A DNA stretch of 64,000 nt, from positions 434,001-498,000 of the forward strand of contig JADJUW010000001.1 in NCBI GenBank assembly GCA_016716835.1, read 5' to 3'. This document shows positions 46,387 through 60,557 of the stretch, one piece after another. The notes under the pieces are model-generated. The model saw nothing but the letters and a program-made list of their open reading frames with translations, ran no database searches and had not been told where the DNA came from. The stretch's first letter is position 1, and every line of letters starts with the position of its first letter. The translations under genes were made by a program, and so were the position numbers. Source of the DNA: Myxococcales bacterium (GTDB taxonomy: Bacteria > Myxococcota_A > Polyangia > Haliangiales > Haliangiaceae).

Positions 46387-46518
46387 GCATCCATGATGCC
46401 GCGGAGGTAGCGGTGCGCGCGGACGAACGCGTGCGGCACAACGCCACAGCCAGCCGTGCCGCATTGCACAAGTGGGGCCGGCTGCGCGGCGGCGTGCTGC
46501 CGTATCGTGCGCTGACGT

Positions 46519-47895
46519 ATGACCTTTAAGACCATCATCGAGCCGTTTCGCATCAAGTCGGTCGAGCCGATTCGCCTCACCACGCCGGCCGAGCGCGCGA
46601 CCTGCCTGCGCGCCGCGCACAACAACCCGTTCTTGCTGCCGTCCGACAAGGTGCTAATTGATCTGCTTACCGACTCAGGCACCTCGGCGATGAGCAGCCA
46701 GCAGTGGGCGGCGATGATGGTGGGCGACGAGTCCTACGCGGGCGCCAAGAGCTGGGAGCGCTTCTACGGCGAAATTGCCGATCTCACCGGCATGCCGCAC
46801 GTGCTGCCGACCCACCAGGGGCGCGCCGCCGAGCGGATTCTCTATGGCCATCTCGGTGGCAAGGGCAAGCACTTCTTTTCCAATAGCCACTTCGATACGA
46901 CGCGCGCCAATATCGAGCACACCGGGGCGATCGCCATCGATCTGCCGTGCGCCGAGGCCAAAGATCTCGACGCCGCGGCGCCGTTTAAGGGCAACCTCGA
47001 CGTCGCGGCGCTGCGCGCCAGGTTGGCCGAGGTGGGCCCGGGTAACGTCGCGGCGGTGATCTTGACCGTGACCAATAACAGCGGCGGCGGCCAGCCGGTC
47101 AGCCTCGGCAATGCTCAGGAGGTGGCCGCGCTGTGCAAGGCCAACGGCGTGTTGTTCGTGCTCGATTGCTGCCGCATCGCCGAAAATGCGTATTTCATCA
47201 AGCATCGCGAGCCAGCGTGTGCCGACCTGACCTATCGCGACATCGCGCAGGCCATGTTCGCGCTCGCCGACGTCGCGGTCATGAGCATCAAGAAGGACGG
47301 CCTGGTCAACATGGGTGGCTTTCTCGCGCTGCGCGACGACACGCTGGCCACGGCCTGCACCAACCTGCTCATCATGACCGAGGGCTTCACCACCTACGGC
47401 GGACTGGCCGGGCGCGACATGGAGGCGATCGCGGTTGGCCTGCGCGAGGTGTTTGAGCCCGATTATCTCCATTACCGCATTGCCAGCACGACCTATGTCG
47501 GCGAGAAGCTGCGCGCGATGGGCGTGCCGGTAGTGTATCCCATTGGCGGCCACGCGGTCTATGTCGACGCCGGGCGCATGTATCCGCATATCCCGCCGGC
47601 GCAGTTTCCTGGGCAGGCGCTGGTGTGCGCGCTCTACCTTGCGGGCGGCGTGCGCGCGGTCGAGCTCGGCTCGGTGATGTTTGGGAAGCGCGACGCCGCC
47701 GGCGGCTTTATCCCGGCGCGGCAGGAGCTAGTGCGCCTGGCGATTCCGCGCCGCGTCTATACGCAGAGTCACATGGACTACGTGGTCGAGGTATTTGAGG
47801 CGTTGGCGGGCAGCAAGGCCAGCGCGACCGGCTATCGCCTAACCTACGAGCCGCCGGCCCTGCGCCACTTTACGGCGCACTTCGAAGCCTGTTAG
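46519..47895 (+). CDS. tnaA: Tryptophanase
   Basis: 458 residues. PLP enzyme converting L-tryptophan to indole, pyruvate and ammonia. Motifs are DLLTDSGTSAMS at the start, DESYAGAKSWERFYG, VLPTHQGRAAERI, VTNNSGGGQPVSL, MSIKKDGLVNMGGFLAL with the PLP lysine and TYGGLAGRDMEAIA. At the position of TPL Arg381 it has Leu 383 (RAVELGS), as expected for tryptophanase. Downstream come PARQELVRLAIPRRVYTQSHMDYVVE. No tnaC-like leader peptide is apparent in the 130-bp gap before it. No aromatic amino-acid permease is adjacent; the POT transporter nearby may supply tryptophan within peptides. Confidence 0.92.
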   Translation: MTFKTIIEPFRIKSVEPIRLTTPAERATCLRAAHNNPFLLPSDKVLIDLLTDSGTSAMSSQQWAAMMVGDESYAGAKSWERFYGEIADLTGMPHVLPTHQGRAAERILYGHLGGKGKHFFSNSHFDTTRANIEHTGAIAIDLPCAEAKDLDAAAPFKGNLDVAALRARLAEVGPGNVAAVILTVTNNSGGGQPVSLGNAQEVAALCKANGVLFVLDCCRIAENAYFIKHREPACADLTYRDIAQAMFALADVAVMSIKKDGLVNMGGFLALRDDTLATACTNLLIMTEGFTTYGGLAGRDMEAIAVGLREVFEPDYLHYRIASTTYVGEKLRAMGVPVVYPIGGHAVYVDAGRMYPHIPPAQFPGQALVCALYLAGGVRAVELGSVMFGKRDAAGGFIPARQELVRLAIPRRVYTQSHMDYVVEVFEALAGSKASATGYRLTYEPPALRHFTAHFEAC

Positions 47896-47916
47896 CGCCG
47901 CGTCGCCGGGGGCGCA

Positions 47917-49224
47917 TCAACCGGGCTTGCCATCGGCACGGCGCGTGAGCAGCGCCCGCGCGTTGGCGACGAGATAAAGCGCAAAGGCCAGCGCAAACAG
48001 CGCGGCGGCGACGGCCCAGGTAGTGCGCCAGTGCCGGGCGGGGACCAGCAGCGCGGCCAGGCGCGCCACCACCGCGAAGTTGATGGCGATGAACGCGGCG
48101 ATGCCGATCGCGTTAACGTGAAGCGGTCGCCCTGAATGCCCCAGCGTCACGCGCGCCATCATGCCGAGCGTGATCGCGCCCAGGCAGCCGATGGTGAGCG
48201 CATGCAGCGCTACCGAGGAGGCCAGCAGCGTCGGCGCGATGATGGCCACGCCGAGCAGCGCGTGCCCAACCGCCAGCCAGACAAAGCCGCCGTGCAGAAT
48301 GGCCACCAGCGGCACGCGCATCGCGGCGCGCAGGCCCCATGTGCGCATGCGCCAGCCCTGCGCCACCGCCGACGCTAAGCAAATCGTCCCCAGCACCGCA
48401 CGGGCCGGCGTGCCTTGCAGCCATGCCGCGTGTGGCAGCGCCGCCAAGAGCAGCGCCGTCGCCGCGACCGCGATCGCAAGGCCGGTCGCCCAGCGATCTG
48501 CCAGCGGGTTACCCGCGATGGTCGCGACGCCCGTGGCATTGCGCGTAAACATCGGCACGACGCGCCCGCCCATGACGACGATGAGCAGGATCACCACGTG
48601 CAACGCCGCGAGCAGCGCCGGCCGCGCGGCACCAGGCAGCGCGCCGACCGCCTGCGCGTGTACCAACAGCGCCGCGAGCACCCACACCGTGAGCATGGCG
48701 AAGATGCCGTAGTTGCGGTGGCTGCGCGCGCGCACGAGTACGTGGCCGACGGCCGCCAGCAGCGCGAGCTGAAAGCCCACGACGAGCGCCGCCGCAAGCC
48801 ACGCCGAACCGCCAAGCGCGCCCGCCATCGCCAAACGGCCCGCAACCCATAGCAGCGCCAGCGCGAGCAGGGGATAGCCGTGCAGCGTGTTAAGGCCGGT
48901 CCAGTTGCGCGCCGCAGTTAGTAGAAAGCCAGCGATCACCGCCATGGCAAAGCCAAACAGCATTTCGTGCGCGTGCCAGTCGTAGGGCGTCAGCCCGCCG
49001 CCGCCAGGATGGCGGCCGGTCCACAGCGCGTAGAGCCACAGCGCGATCAGGGCGATGGCGCCGAGCGCGGCCAGCAAAAAAAATGGGCGAAACCCCATCG
49101 CAATCCAAGCCGGCGACGCGGGCAAGGTCTCGCCAGGGGCGCCCGCCAAGCGCAGGCCGGCCGCGCCTGGCTTGGGCGCGCTAGCGGTGACAGGACTCGG
49201 AGCAGGTGAGGCGTGAGTTGACAT
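47917..49224 (-). CDS. nnrS: NnrS-family heme-copper-like membrane protein
   Basis: 435 residues from ATG 49224 with about 12 hydrophobic segments. The family hallmarks are FRPFFLLAALGAIALIALWL, WHAHEMLFGFAMAVIAGFLLTA, GGRVVPMFTRNATG, and the late MMARVTLGHSGRPL, which hold the conserved His residues. NnrS is linked to nitric-oxide stress tolerance and denitrification in other bacteria, and can bind heme and copper. No denitrification gene is in the window. It is convergent with tryptophanase 21 bp away and separated by 60 bp from the POT gene on the same strand. Confidence 0.88.
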   Translation of the reverse strand: MSTHASPAPSPVTASAPKPGAAGLRLAGAPGETLPASPAWIAMGFRPFFLLAALGAIALIALWLYALWTGRHPGGGGLTPYDWHAHEMLFGFAMAVIAGFLLTAARNWTGLNTLHGYPLLALALLWVAGRLAMAGALGGSAWLAAALVVGFQLALLAAVGHVLVRARSHRNYGIFAMLTVWVLAALLVHAQAVGALPGAARPALLAALHVVILLIVVMGGRVVPMFTRNATGVATIAGNPLADRWATGLAIAVAATALLLAALPHAAWLQGTPARAVLGTICLASAVAQGWRMRTWGLRAAMRVPLVAILHGGFVWLAVGHALLGVAIIAPTLLASSVALHALTIGCLGAITLGMMARVTLGHSGRPLHVNAIGIAAFIAINFAVVARLAALLVPARHWRTTWAVAAALFALAFALYLVANARALLTRRADGKPG

Positions 49225-49284
49225 AAGCGCTCGTGCGTAGTCATGTAGCACCATGCCGCGAGCTTCGGCACGGAACCGCGCGCC

Positions 49285-50884
49285 CTAGCTCGCTTCGCCA
49301 TGTGGCGTCTTGTCGCTGCGCGGCTGCGTGCGATTACCCGCCGCGGTAGTTGTCGACCGCGACATAGCGACGCGCAAAGGCGCGAAAAGCCAACGCCGTG
49401 AGCAGGGCAAAGCCGGCGAAAAGAACATGAGAAAGGCGGTCGGCGATAGCCCCGTGCCGGCAACTTGGCTCAGCACCGCGGGTTGTTTGATGGTCGTATC
49501 GGCGAGCAATACCCACAGATTGCCGATCGTCACCGCGAGGTTCCAAAAGCTCATGATCGCGCCCTTCATCGACGGCGGTGCTTGGCTGTATGCGAACTCG
49601 AGGCCCGTCGCCGACACCAACACCTCGCCGAGCGTGAGCAGCGCGTATGGCAACAACTGCCACACGATCGAAAGCTGCGCGCCACCGTCGATGGCGACCT
49701 GCATGACGCCGATCGCGATCCACGACAGGCCCGCGAACATTACGCCGAGGGTCATCTTGCGCAGCGGCGTCAGCTCTACCCCGCGGCGCGCAAAAAACGG
49801 ATACGCGATAAGATTGTTGAACGGTAGCAGCAACATGACCAGCGCCGGGTTGAGCGCCTGCATCTGCGCCGGCGAAAACCACGAGGGCTTGCTCATCTGC
49901 CCGGCCTGAAATACCCAGGTGGACGCCTTCTGGTCAAACAACGACCAAAACGGCGTCACGAGCGCAAAGATCACCAGCACGCGCAAGACGCCGCGCACGG
50001 CGACCAGCGCCTCATCGCCATGGCGCGCCCGCGCCGCCGGCAAGGCGAGCCAGGCCCCGCCGCCGACGCCCGCGATCGCAAACACGAGCGCCAGGCACAG
50101 CGCCGAGACAATGCCGACATAGCCAAAGCAGGCGAGGCTTGCCACGGCGGCCAAGAGGCCAAGCGCGGCGATGCCTCGGCCGAGCTGGCCAATGCCGGCC
50201 GCGCCGCGCACGTCCGGCGCCGCTAGCAGCGCCGATCGCACTACGCGCAGAAACGAATTGGGGTCGGCCGGCGCCGGCGCGACATTCACATAGCGATGCC
50301 GCCCCAGCCAAAACACAAAGGTAGCGATGAACATCAGGATGCCCGGCACGCCAAACGCCACCGCCGCGCCGTAGCGTCGCAGCAGGATGGGCATAAACAG
50401 CGAGGCGAAAAATGAGCCGAAATTGATGATCCAATAAAACGCATCAAACACCACTTGGGCGCGATGCTTGTTGGTTTGGTCAAACTGGTCGCCCATGAAC
50501 GAGGCAACCAGCGGCTTAATGCCGCCCGAGCCCAGCGCGATCAGCGCGAGGCCGGTGTAGAAGCCGGTGCGGTTGTCCTCGAACGCCGCCAACATGCCAT
50601 GGCCGGCGCAATACAGCAGGCTCAGCCATAAGATGGTGTGGTACTTGCCAAAGAAGCGATCGGCGAGCCAGCCGCCAAGCAGCGGAAAGAAATACACGCC
50701 GATGACGAAGGTGTGAAAGACGTCTTTGGAGGCGCCTTGGCGCTCGGCCTCGGGCAGGTAGAGCAGCATTGACGTCGCGAGAAACGTCGTGAGGATGTTG
50801 CGCATCCCGTAGAACGAAAAGCGCTCGCAGCCCTCGTTGGCGATGATGTACGGGATCTGCCGCGGCAGCGGCACCTGCGGCGCG

Positions 50885-50895
<11 letters not shown>
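49285..50895 (-). CDS. POT/PTR-family proton-coupled peptide transporter, altered C-terminus
   Basis: About 12-TM major facilitator for di- and tripeptides. Motifs: ANEGCERFSFYGMRNIL (ExxERFxYYG signature), VYFFPLLGGWLADRFFG, IALGSGGIKPLVASFMGDQF, FYWIINFGSFFASL, and late GLEFAYSQAPPSMKGAIMSFWNL. The ORF runs to a stop at 49285 but its last 50 residues (after FLMFF) are out of register. Another frame continues FAGFALLTALAFRAFARRYVAVDNYRGG to a stop at 49334, the expected end. One missing T in the T4 run (minus strand, 49419-49422) would join them. The true gene is therefore probably 49334-50895. Confidence 0.88.
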
Positions 50896-53032
<2,137 letters not shown>

Positions 53033-53234
53033 TATCGCGTTGTTAGCACGGTCCGCGGCGCCCTGCCTATGCGCTGCGCGGCCTTGCGCGCATTTTGAGG
53101 CGCCTTCGCGCCCGATTGTCGCAGCCCCGCCAGTACCCCCGAGTTAAGCCAATTAGTTTCCCTCTTAAGCCCGCCCTCTGGTTGATTGCGCCGCCCGCGC
53201 AGCGAAGACGCACGGCGGGTCCACGGAGAACCAT

Positions 53235-55394
53235 ATGAAGAGAACCATGTTTGTGATCGCAATGCTGGCCATCAGCGCAACGTCAGCCTCGGCCGCGACC
53301 TACTACACGCAGCCAGGCGATAATAACCTGCGGTGGCTGGTGAGCGCGGCCAATGCCAACCCGGGCGACGATGTCATCGTGATGAAGGCAGGCACGTACG
53401 TCCTCAGCGCTTGCCCAGTCGCGACCACGGATGAGGATTTTTTCGACCTTAACCTCAACGGCGATCTCGACGTCATCGATCCGTCGGGCGGCAGCCTTAC
53501 GTTCCAAGCGGTAGGATGGCCCAATTCTGGGTACGTCTTGCTGACCACGACGTGCGAAAATCAGCGACTCATCGACAACCATGGGCCAGGTGTCGTCAAC
53601 GTGGTGGGGCTGACGCTCACCGGCGGGCACGCCAGCTACGGTGGCGCCATACGTTCGCAGGTTGCACCGCTGTCGTTGGAGTCCGTCACCTTTAGAGGCA
53701 ATAACGCGACGTATGGTGGCGCCGTCTGGGTCTCGAAGTACGAGTTTATCGTGCGAAATAGCTGGTTTGAGGGCAATCATGCCACGGACGCAGGTGGGGC
53801 GATCAGTATGATTGGGACCACCAGCACGATTTCAAACACTTCGTTTTTCCAAAACTCTTCCGACGAAAATGGGGGGGCGATTCACACGTCAGCAAGTGCC
53901 AGCCTGCTGATGACCGATAGCGTGATCGAAGGGAACTCCGCGAAGGAAGGCGGTGGGCTCTACGGTGTAAATTTGAATGCAACCGTGGCCAATTCAAAAT
54001 TTCGCCTCAACTACGCATTTTCAGATGTGCAGGGATATAACGGCAATGGCGGTGGGGCGTTTTTGTACTGTACGACCGTCGGCCCGTTTTGGATTCCTCG
54101 TGCCATCGACCTCGACCCAACGCCGACGTATTTGCCCGATTGCGCCACGTCATTCGTTGATACCGATTTCGAGGTAAACGTCGTTGACGGCACGAGCTCT
54201 GCAAGTGGTGGCGCCATTTGGGCGTGGCAAAATGTCGTAAATTTTGACGGCTGCAAGTTTATCGGCAACTATGCGCAGGGGAGCGGTGGCGCGCTCAAGC
54301 TGCGTCAGTCGCATAGCAAGATGGTCGATAACCTCTTTTACGTAAACGCCGCGGATGTCAGCGCGGGGGCGCTCGATGCTGTTGAGTTTTCCTATATCAT
54401 TAGCCGAGACAATCGGTTTTTGCAGAACTCTGCTGAGAGCCTTGCGGGCGCGGTTTTTGTCCGGCAAAACACGATTGGAATTTTCAATGGCGACCGGTTT
54501 GAGGGCAACGTCGCCGTCTATAACGGCGCTTTGTCCACGCAATCGGACTCTCGGGTAACGATTAGGTACGCCACCTTCTTTGCAAATGTGGCTCGCAGTA
54601 GCTGCGGCGCGATCGGTGACATTAATGCCGAATACGTACAGGTTCATTGGTCGACGTTTGAACAGAACTCAGTGGAGCTGGCTGATGGCGCATTAAGCGG
54701 TAACGGGGGCGCCGTGTGCGGGCAGAATCTTTTGATGTATGATTCTCATGTTTTTAATAATTCGGCGAATCTCGGCGGGGGCATTTCTGGTTCGATATTT
54801 GGCACGGCGCAAATTTACCGGACGACCGTTGAGGGGAATCACGCCGCGAGCAGCGGTGGTGGAGCCTGGGGGAACCTCAATATTTACTCGTCAACTTTTA
54901 CCGGCAATACATCGGAAGCCAACCGAGGCGCCGCGATCAATGTCGGATCTGGTTACCGATTATATCTCTACAATTCCACCATCGCGCTCAACGGAACCGC
55001 CGAGATCTGGGGTGGGGACCAGCTGCGCGTCACTGGCGAATACACGCTGCATGGCAACTATGTCGGCAACGCGCCCGGGAACGTTAAGGATTGCTATGTG
55101 AAGCTTGGCACGACGTCTACGCAGCCATTTACCAACAACTATGACACCGACGGGACGTGCCAATTGCCTATTGGCGGCGGCAACGTGTCGGGCGGCGCCG
55201 ATGCGATTTATGGAGCCCTTGGATATTTTGGCGGCTTTGCGCCGACCCTGCAAATGTACGCGAATAGCCCCATCGTGGATGCGTATTCCTGCCCGCTGGG
55301 TATTTCGGATGACCAGCGCGGTCGCACGAGGCCACAACTCCAAGCGTGCGACTACGGCGCAACGGAATTTGTCTATAGCGAGGAGAATCCATAA
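53235..55394 (+). CDS. Pmp-like right-handed beta-helix surface protein
   Basis: 719 residues with a signal peptide (RTMFVIAMLAISATSASA) and a GGAG ribosome binding site. The body is a long series of GGAI/GGAV/GGAL repeats (for example NATYGGAVWVS, HATDAGGAISM, SSDENGGAIHTSA, GSGGALKL) separated by about 20-25 residues with FxxN turns. This matches the polymorphic-membrane-protein/choice-of-anchor Q fold. The C-terminus ends DDQRGRTRPQLQACDYGATEFV, the closing motif of that family. It is likely a secreted or surface adhesin. Its coding sequence is visibly more A+T-rich than its neighbours, which may reflect its Asn/Tyr/Ser-rich composition or acquisition. Confidence 0.82.
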   Translation: MKRTMFVIAMLAISATSASAATYYTQPGDNNLRWLVSAANANPGDDVIVMKAGTYVLSACPVATTDEDFFDLNLNGDLDVIDPSGGSLTFQAVGWPNSGYVLLTTTCENQRLIDNHGPGVVNVVGLTLTGGHASYGGAIRSQVAPLSLESVTFRGNNATYGGAVWVSKYEFIVRNSWFEGNHATDAGGAISMIGTTSTISNTSFFQNSSDENGGAIHTSASASLLMTDSVIEGNSAKEGGGLYGVNLNATVANSKFRLNYAFSDVQGYNGNGGGAFLYCTTVGPFWIPRAIDLDPTPTYLPDCATSFVDTDFEVNVVDGTSSASGGAIWAWQNVVNFDGCKFIGNYAQGSGGALKLRQSHSKMVDNLFYVNAADVSAGALDAVEFSYIISRDNRFLQNSAESLAGAVFVRQNTIGIFNGDRFEGNVAVYNGALSTQSDSRVTIRYATFFANVARSSCGAIGDINAEYVQVHWSTFEQNSVELADGALSGNGGAVCGQNLLMYDSHVFNNSANLGGGISGSIFGTAQIYRTTVEGNHAASSGGGAWGNLNIYSSTFTGNTSEANRGAAINVGSGYRLYLYNSTIALNGTAEIWGGDQLRVTGEYTLHGNYVGNAPGNVKDCYVKLGTTSTQPFTNNYDTDGTCQLPIGGGNVSGGADAIYGALGYFGGFAPTLQMYANSPIVDAYSCPLGISDDQRGRTRPQLQACDYGATEFVYSEENP

Positions 55395-55437
55395 GGACGT
55401 GCCGTCCGGCGCAACGCATGACCGCGAGGCGGCTGCT

Positions 55438-55926
55438 TTAAGGCACAAACCCAAGCACCGGAGGATCTTCCTGCAGCACATCCAGGGTCCACGTGCCCAG
55501 CAGGACGCGGCCACCGCACTTCGTCGATAGGGCGGGGTCGATCATGTCGAGCTCGCCGATCGAGATTGGACCCGCTCCCAGCGTAAATACCTCGCTGATG
55601 CTGTAGTTGTCTCCGTTGGTATAGCAGTCGCGGATCCATGCGGATTCCGCCACCGCCTCCAGGCTCAACGTTAGCGGCGCTTCCAATGGCGTGCCGGCCA
55701 ACGTCGCGCTCATCTCACTTCGGTTCACCGTCAAGGTTAGCCCCGTAAAATCTTCAAGCGTAAAGCCCTCGGCGTCGACGAAGTCGATCGTAAACACGCC
55801 ATCGGGCACGAGATTGGGTGCAGGCGGGACATCGGTTTGCGTGTTGTCGTCGCAGCCGGCCACGGCCAAGAGGCCCATGAAGCCGGCGAGCAGCGTTCGG
55901 GTGATCGAGGTTGAGAGGCTGGACAT
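55438..55926 (-). CDS. Small secreted lipoprotein of unknown function
   Basis: 162 residues from ATG 55926. The signal peptide (RTLLAGFMGLLAVAG) ends with a good AVAGC lipobox, followed by DDN. The mature part has a Pro-rich spacer and a beta-rich domain with three cysteines (DCYTNG, TKCGGRV). The general layout is like the lipoprotein at 377-805, but sequence similarity is low. It is 28 bp downstream of the U32 peptidase on the same strand, so the two may share a transcript. Function not assigned. Confidence 0.6.
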   Translation of the reverse strand: MSSLSTSITRTLLAGFMGLLAVAGCDDNTQTDVPPAPNLVPDGVFTIDFVDAEGFTLEDFTGLTLTVNRSEMSATLAGTPLEAPLTLSLEAVAESAWIRDCYTNGDNYSISEVFTLGAGPISIGELDMIDPALSTKCGGRVLLGTWTLDVLQEDPPVLGFVP

Positions 55927-55954
55927 CGCGAAACCTTCGCAAAGGCGACGGACG

Positions 55955-58501
55955 CTAGGCAAGCACATTCAACATCTTCATCGTGTTCATCGTGCCGCGC
56001 GTCACACCAAACTGCTCGTGGGCTGAGACGCGCCGAAGCACTTCTTGCGCGTTTATCGTCCCGGCCAGCAGCGCCTGATAGGCGGCGATCACCGTCTGCG
56101 CCTGCTCGCCGGTTTCCCGCACCAGCTCGACGCGGACGCGCGCCAGGCCAAGGGGGCGCAAGGTCTCAAGCACGCGCGGCGCCGACTGTGCCTGCGCGTT
56201 GAACACGGTGTTTCGGCAAGCGACGTCGACCACGACGGGGTGCACCAGGCCGGTGCGATCTTTAAGCGAGACTTGGTGCGCTTCGCACGGCCGGCCGCAG
56301 GTCTTGTAGTCGGCGCCTTTTGATAGCAAATGCGCATAGACGCAATGCTCGGTGTGAAACGTCGGGATGTGGTGATGCAACGTAACGGTGGCGCAGGCGC
56401 CGCCGGTCGCGGTGAGCAACGCGGTGAGTTGCTCGACATCTAGGTCATGCGACGGAGTGTAGGTCGCAAGGCCCGCCTGTAACACCCACGCCGCGGTAAG
56501 GCTGTTGGTGATGTTGAGCGAATAGTCGCCGTGTAGCACCGGCCGATCGGACACGGGCAGGTCGCGAAAAAAGGCCAGCGAACCCCAGCTGCGCACCAGC
56601 ACCCAGTCGGGCGCGAGCTTGGCGATGCGCTGGTCGAGCTTCTCGTCGCCGGGCTTTTGGATGCGCACGGTGGCGATGCCAACGGCCAGCCCCGCGGCGC
56701 GCGCCTTGGCCACCGCGGCCCCCATGCCGACAAATTCCATCCAGTCGATTTCGACATGCGTCGCGCCGGCGGCGATCGCGGCGTCGAGCTGCGCATCGTT
56801 GCGGCACATGACGACCAACTGCGGCGTTGTCGCCACAGGTTCGGCGCCAGCCAGCTCGGCGCGCAGCGACGCCAAGGCAATCTCGACGGTTTGCGCCGGG
56901 GCAGGGCGGCGAGGTCCATCCACCATCGCGGCCTCAAGCTGCGTAGTGAGCTCGCGACGCATGGCATTGATTTCGGAAACCGGCACGTGCAAGCCCGCTT
57001 CGACCTCGGCGACGAACTGTCCAAGATGAAAATCGGTGCCGCCAAATTTGCCCAGCTTGTCGCGCAAGACCTCGGTAGCCAGGCCTGCGCCGGTCGCCGC
57101 GGCGAGCGCCGATGTAGAACTCGCGCTGACCCACGTCGCCCCGCCGTCGACGCTAGCGCGCGCCACCAGCGGTGCACCCGCCGCGCCACGCACGTCAACC
57201 GCCACCGGCAGGCGCCCAAGCGGCTTTTGCCCGCGCGCGACGTCGGCGCGCGACTGCTTTTCCACGGCTGGCGCCGACGTAATCCAAACTTCCGCGCCGG
57301 GCTTGACGCGCGTTAGCTCTGGGCCTGGCTTGCCAAAACGCAGTGCCCATTGCCCGGGGCCGGCGACGAAGGCGTCAAAAATTGGGCCGCCGGTTTCCGC
57401 GGCCTGGCCTTCATGCGAATCAAACACCACGCCTTGCCCTGCGATCGGCGAGATGCGCGGCATCAGGCCATTGTCGCGGCCCGGAATTGTCTCGCCGCTC
57501 GCCGGCTGTTCGTCGACCAGCACCAGCTCGCGCTCAATGCGTCGCACCGTGCCCAGGTACACGCCGCGATGCCGCGGCACCTTGCCCACCACCAACGCCT
57601 GATGATTGGCGCCGGCAAAAAAGCCCGGCGAAAACCCGCGCGAGTACGCCATCGCCATCGCGGCGACGTCTTCATCGCGCGCCGCCGCCGCGCCATCGAC
57701 GGCGTGGCGATAGGCCGTCACCGCGGTCGCGACATAGTTGGCGTCTTTTTGCCGGCCTTCGATTTTTAGGCTGGCAACGCCGATTTCCGCCAGCGCCGGC
57801 ACGACGTCGATGCCCGCCAAGTCTTGCGGGCTAAGCAAATACTGGACGTCACCCAGCGCGCGCGCCTGGCCATCGACCTGCAGCTCATACGGCAGGCGAC
57901 ACGATTGCGCGCATTGCCCGCGATTGGCCGAGCGCCCGCCCCACGATTCGCTGGTGAGGCATTGCCCGCTCCACGAAACGCACAGCGCGCCGTGGATAAA
58001 TACTTCGAGTTCCACATCCGTGCCCGCGGCATAGGCCGCGATGTCGGCGACCGAGAGCTCGCGCGGCACCACGACGCGCGAGAGCCCGAGCCCCTTCACC
58101 AGATTAGCGGCGAGCGGGCTGGCGACCGTCATCTGCGTCGAGCCATGCACCTCAAGCGAAAGGTCGAGTGCGCGTGCCAGCAGCGCGACCGCCGGGTCTT
58201 GCACAATGACCGCGTCGACGCCGGCGGCGTCCAGCGCGATAAGCAACCCCGCCGCGGTGGCGAGCTCGCTCTCGAAGACCAGCGTATTAAAGGTAACAAA
58301 GCCGCGCGCGTTGCCGCGGTGGATGACGCTCATGATTTCGGGCAGCTCAGCGATTGCAAAGTTACTGGCCCGCGCCCGCGCGTTGAAGCCCTCCTGCAGG
58401 CCAAAATAAATCGCGTCGGCACCGGTGGCGAGTGCCGCGAAAAGTTGCTCGCGCCCACCTGCGGGGGCGAGGACCTCGGGCTTGCGTGGCGTCGTCGTCA
58501 T
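55955..58501 (-). CDS. U32 peptidase family protein (RlhA/YegQ type)
   Basis: 848 residues from ATG 58501, which has a GGAG box 5 bp away; two upstream in-frame starts lack one. PEVLAPAGG at the start and ADAIYFGLQEGFNARARA mark the U32 barrel. The family signature FIHGALCVSWSGQCLTSESWGG...ANRGQCAQSCR includes the Cys residues thought to bind an Fe-S cluster. A C-terminal extension with more Cys (TCGRPCEAHQ, HTEHCVYAHLL) matches longer members. Some U32 proteins, such as E. coli RlhA, hydroxylate 23S rRNA cytidine 2501, others act in ubiquinone or tRNA modification, so the annotation as peptidase is historical. Confidence 0.9.
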   Translation of the reverse strand: MTTTPRKPEVLAPAGGREQLFAALATGADAIYFGLQEGFNARARASNFAIAELPEIMSVIHRGNARGFVTFNTLVFESELATAAGLLIALDAAGVDAVIVQDPAVALLARALDLSLEVHGSTQMTVASPLAANLVKGLGLSRVVVPRELSVADIAAYAAGTDVELEVFIHGALCVSWSGQCLTSESWGGRSANRGQCAQSCRLPYELQVDGQARALGDVQYLLSPQDLAGIDVVPALAEIGVASLKIEGRQKDANYVATAVTAYRHAVDGAAAARDEDVAAMAMAYSRGFSPGFFAGANHQALVVGKVPRHRGVYLGTVRRIERELVLVDEQPASGETIPGRDNGLMPRISPIAGQGVVFDSHEGQAAETGGPIFDAFVAGPGQWALRFGKPGPELTRVKPGAEVWITSAPAVEKQSRADVARGQKPLGRLPVAVDVRGAAGAPLVARASVDGGATWVSASSTSALAAATGAGLATEVLRDKLGKFGGTDFHLGQFVAEVEAGLHVPVSEINAMRRELTTQLEAAMVDGPRRPAPAQTVEIALASLRAELAGAEPVATTPQLVVMCRNDAQLDAAIAAGATHVEIDWMEFVGMGAAVAKARAAGLAVGIATVRIQKPGDEKLDQRIAKLAPDWVLVRSWGSLAFFRDLPVSDRPVLHGDYSLNITNSLTAAWVLQAGLATYTPSHDLDVEQLTALLTATGGACATVTLHHHIPTFHTEHCVYAHLLSKGADYKTCGRPCEAHQVSLKDRTGLVHPVVVDVACRNTVFNAQAQSAPRVLETLRPLGLARVRVELVRETGEQAQTVIAAYQALLAGTINAQEVLRRVSAHEQFGVTRGTMNTMKMLNVLA

Positions 58502-58601
58502 CGTCGCTCCACTTGGCATGGGCGCGCCCACGGCGCAAGCAAATACGACGTTTCCCGCGGCCCGCGTTGTCAGCGCGGCGGCCCTGCCTTACTGTGCCGC
58601 C

Positions 58602-60556
<1,955 letters not shown>

Positions 60557-60557
<1 letters not shown>

